From: a virus
Direction: 5' to 3' (one strand)
DNA length: 64,000 nucleotides
IMG/VR virus record: IMGVR_UViG_3300005582_000006
Span: 1 to 64,000 of that record
Shown piece after piece: positions 62,922 through 64,000 of this stretch (position 1 is its first letter; the number at the start of each line of letters is the position of its first letter). The position numbers and the translations under genes were made by a program. The notes under the pieces were generated by a model. The model was not told where the DNA came from, ran no database searches, and saw only the letters and a program-made list of their open reading frames with translations.

Positions 62922-64000
62922 TCATATTAAACACGCACCGCCAGCACAAGCTAGTTCGCCTTGTATATTTATTGTAGACTTTTCTTCTAATACATTTAAA
63001 TAGTTTACTTCTGAATAACTATCTATTAGCTTATTCCATAAGTCTAAATTGTACGCATCCTTAAGTGCATAAGTGGCATACTTTATATTGGAACTAAAAC
63101 ACTGATCAGAGTATGTTTTGATTAATTTTTTCCACTCTTCTTGTTTTTCATCTTTTGGTTCAAAATAACCAAGAACACAAGAACACGCATCCCACAAAGA
63201 TTTAAAGTTATACTCAGAAAATTTTGGATAAATTTCATAAGCACTAGATGTGGCTTCAAAACCCCAATTTTTTATTTGTTCTTCAATTGAATAAACTGCT
63301 GTAAATGGAGCTTGATTGTAATCTTTATCCCCAGTAGCAGCTATAAGCGATATTCCAGCAAGATCTGCACGATGATCATAGATGTAGTCTTTTACCTTAT
63401 CCCACTCATCATCTTGAACATGTATTGTATTAGATACATTATGATTTAATTCTTTTCTAATGCAAAGCTCTGGATTTTTACCAGACACTACCCAATTCTT
63501 ATAGGTTGACACAACATTGTCTAGCATAGATATGGCATCTATTTCTTCCTTAAGTACTGTTCCCTCTTGGGTTTGCACACAAAACCTTATACAATCATCT
63601 GTCTTGTTAGATGACCATACAGACTCTTCGCAAGCTTGAGGGTTAATGGTTTTAAAATATTGATAAGGAGATTCAAGCTGATTAGCTTGGACAATACGGA
63701 AATACCTCTTGCTATGATCTGGATGAATGCCTGATGTTGAACCTAATAGTGCAGCAGAATTACCTTCTGGTTTGACACAAGTCGTTCTAGCAGCAGGGTT
63801 TATGTTTAAAATAGATGCGTACTTTTTATTTATGTTTTTTACTATTTCAGCACCTTTCTGCTGAATTTCTGGATTTAGTAATATTTTTGGATGATGCTGC
63901 ATACCATTAATTGAAACGCCCAATAATGCCTCTTTACGAGCGATAAGTTCTGTAACATGACCCAAGTATGGAAAATTGGTAAAAGATGCTTGTAATGTAC
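62922..64000 (-). CDS. Ribonucleotide reductase, adenosylcobalamin-type, C-terminal part (5' end beyond window)
   Basis: The frame is open to the right edge; the first codons in the window read TLQASFTNFPYLGHV, so the gene continues outside. The visible 359 residues contain ALLGVSINGMQ, ARTTCVKPEGNSAALL and SGIHPDHSKRYFR, which match the class II (B12-dependent) ribonucleoside-triphosphate reductase family. The protein ends ACAGGACLI, with a C-x4-C pair of the type that re-reduces the active site. It provides dNTPs for replication. The N-terminal allosteric and cofactor regions are not in this window. Confidence 0.85.
   Translation of the reverse strand, partial: TLQASFTNFPYLGHVTELIARKEALLGVSINGMQHHPKILLNPEIQQKGAEIVKNINKKYASILNINPAARTTCVKPEGNSAALLGSTSGIHPDHSKRYFRIVQANQLESPYQYFKTINPQACEESVWSSNKTDDCIRFCVQTQEGTVLKEEIDAISMLDNVVSTYKNWVVSGKNPELCIRKELNHNVSNTIHVQDDEWDKVKDYIYDHRADLAGISLIAATGDKDYNQAPFTAVYSIEEQIKNWGFEATSSAYEIYPKFSEYNFKSLWDACSCVLGYFEPKDEKQEEWKKLIKTYSDQCFSSNIKYATYALKDAYNLDLWNKLIDSYSEVNYLNVLEEKSTINIQGELACAGGACLI

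Overview
This window is part of the genome of a large, AT-rich, tailed double-stranded DNA phage, probably a siphovirus-like jumbo phage or a relative. The reasons are an uninterrupted tail-assembly module, a single 5110-residue tape measure protein, phage-type replication and recombination enzymes packed with ATGA/TAATG overlaps, and no ribosomal or host housekeeping genes. No tRNA, CRISPR array, insertion sequence or integrase was seen. The host cannot be named from the sequence.

Positions 1-35467 (plus strand) are the structural half. The window opens inside a gene whose product carries a long Pro-Thr repeat tract. Then come small virion or neck genes, a glycosyltransferase placed among the structural genes (2221-4020), three probable head-tail connector or completion genes, the probable major tail protein (6243-7337, followed by a textbook terminator), putative tail-assembly chaperones (7402-9690, followed by a second terminator), the giant tape measure gene (9787-25119), and distal tail genes. 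The distal genes include a repeat protein, two tandem paralogues, a 1362-residue hub-like protein and a Cys-rich adhesin with Thr/Ser linkers. No contractile sheath gene is present between the connector genes and the tape measure.

Positions 35439-47112 (minus strand) start with a 52-residue ORF, a zinc-ribbon protein, a putative ssDNA-annealing protein and a probable homing endonuclease. They continue as a sugar-modification island of several glycosyltransferases, a sugar nucleotidyltransferase, a divergent GHMP-type sugar kinase and a methyltransferase-like protein, with a PhoH-like ATPase embedded in it. Positions 47121-62728 (minus strand) are the replication, recombination and nucleotide block: SSB, a DNA polymerase III alpha subunit split into two genes with a proofreading exonuclease gene between them, a Nudix protein, a Cas4-like nuclease, a dNMP kinase, a DnaG-like primase, a DnaB-like helicase, small zinc-ribbon and unknown proteins, a PD-(D/E)XK nuclease, and a RecA/UvsX recombinase interrupted by an intein in its Walker A motif. 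Several small proteins follow. A partial cobalamin-type ribonucleotide reductase runs off the right edge.

The most notable points are these. (i) A GT27-like (polypeptide GalNAc-transferase-like) enzyme with a DXH motif lies beside a Pro-Thr mucin-like tail protein, and a second Thr/Ser mucin-like adhesin and a large sugar-modification island are on the same genome, which suggests a virus-encoded system for glycosylating its own tail proteins. (ii) A J-domain (HPD motif) is embedded in the tape measure protein. (iii) The replicative polymerase is split between palm and fingers with no intein at the junction. (iv) The recombinase intein looks like a class 3 (WCT) intein whose LAGLIDADG endonuclease motifs have decayed.
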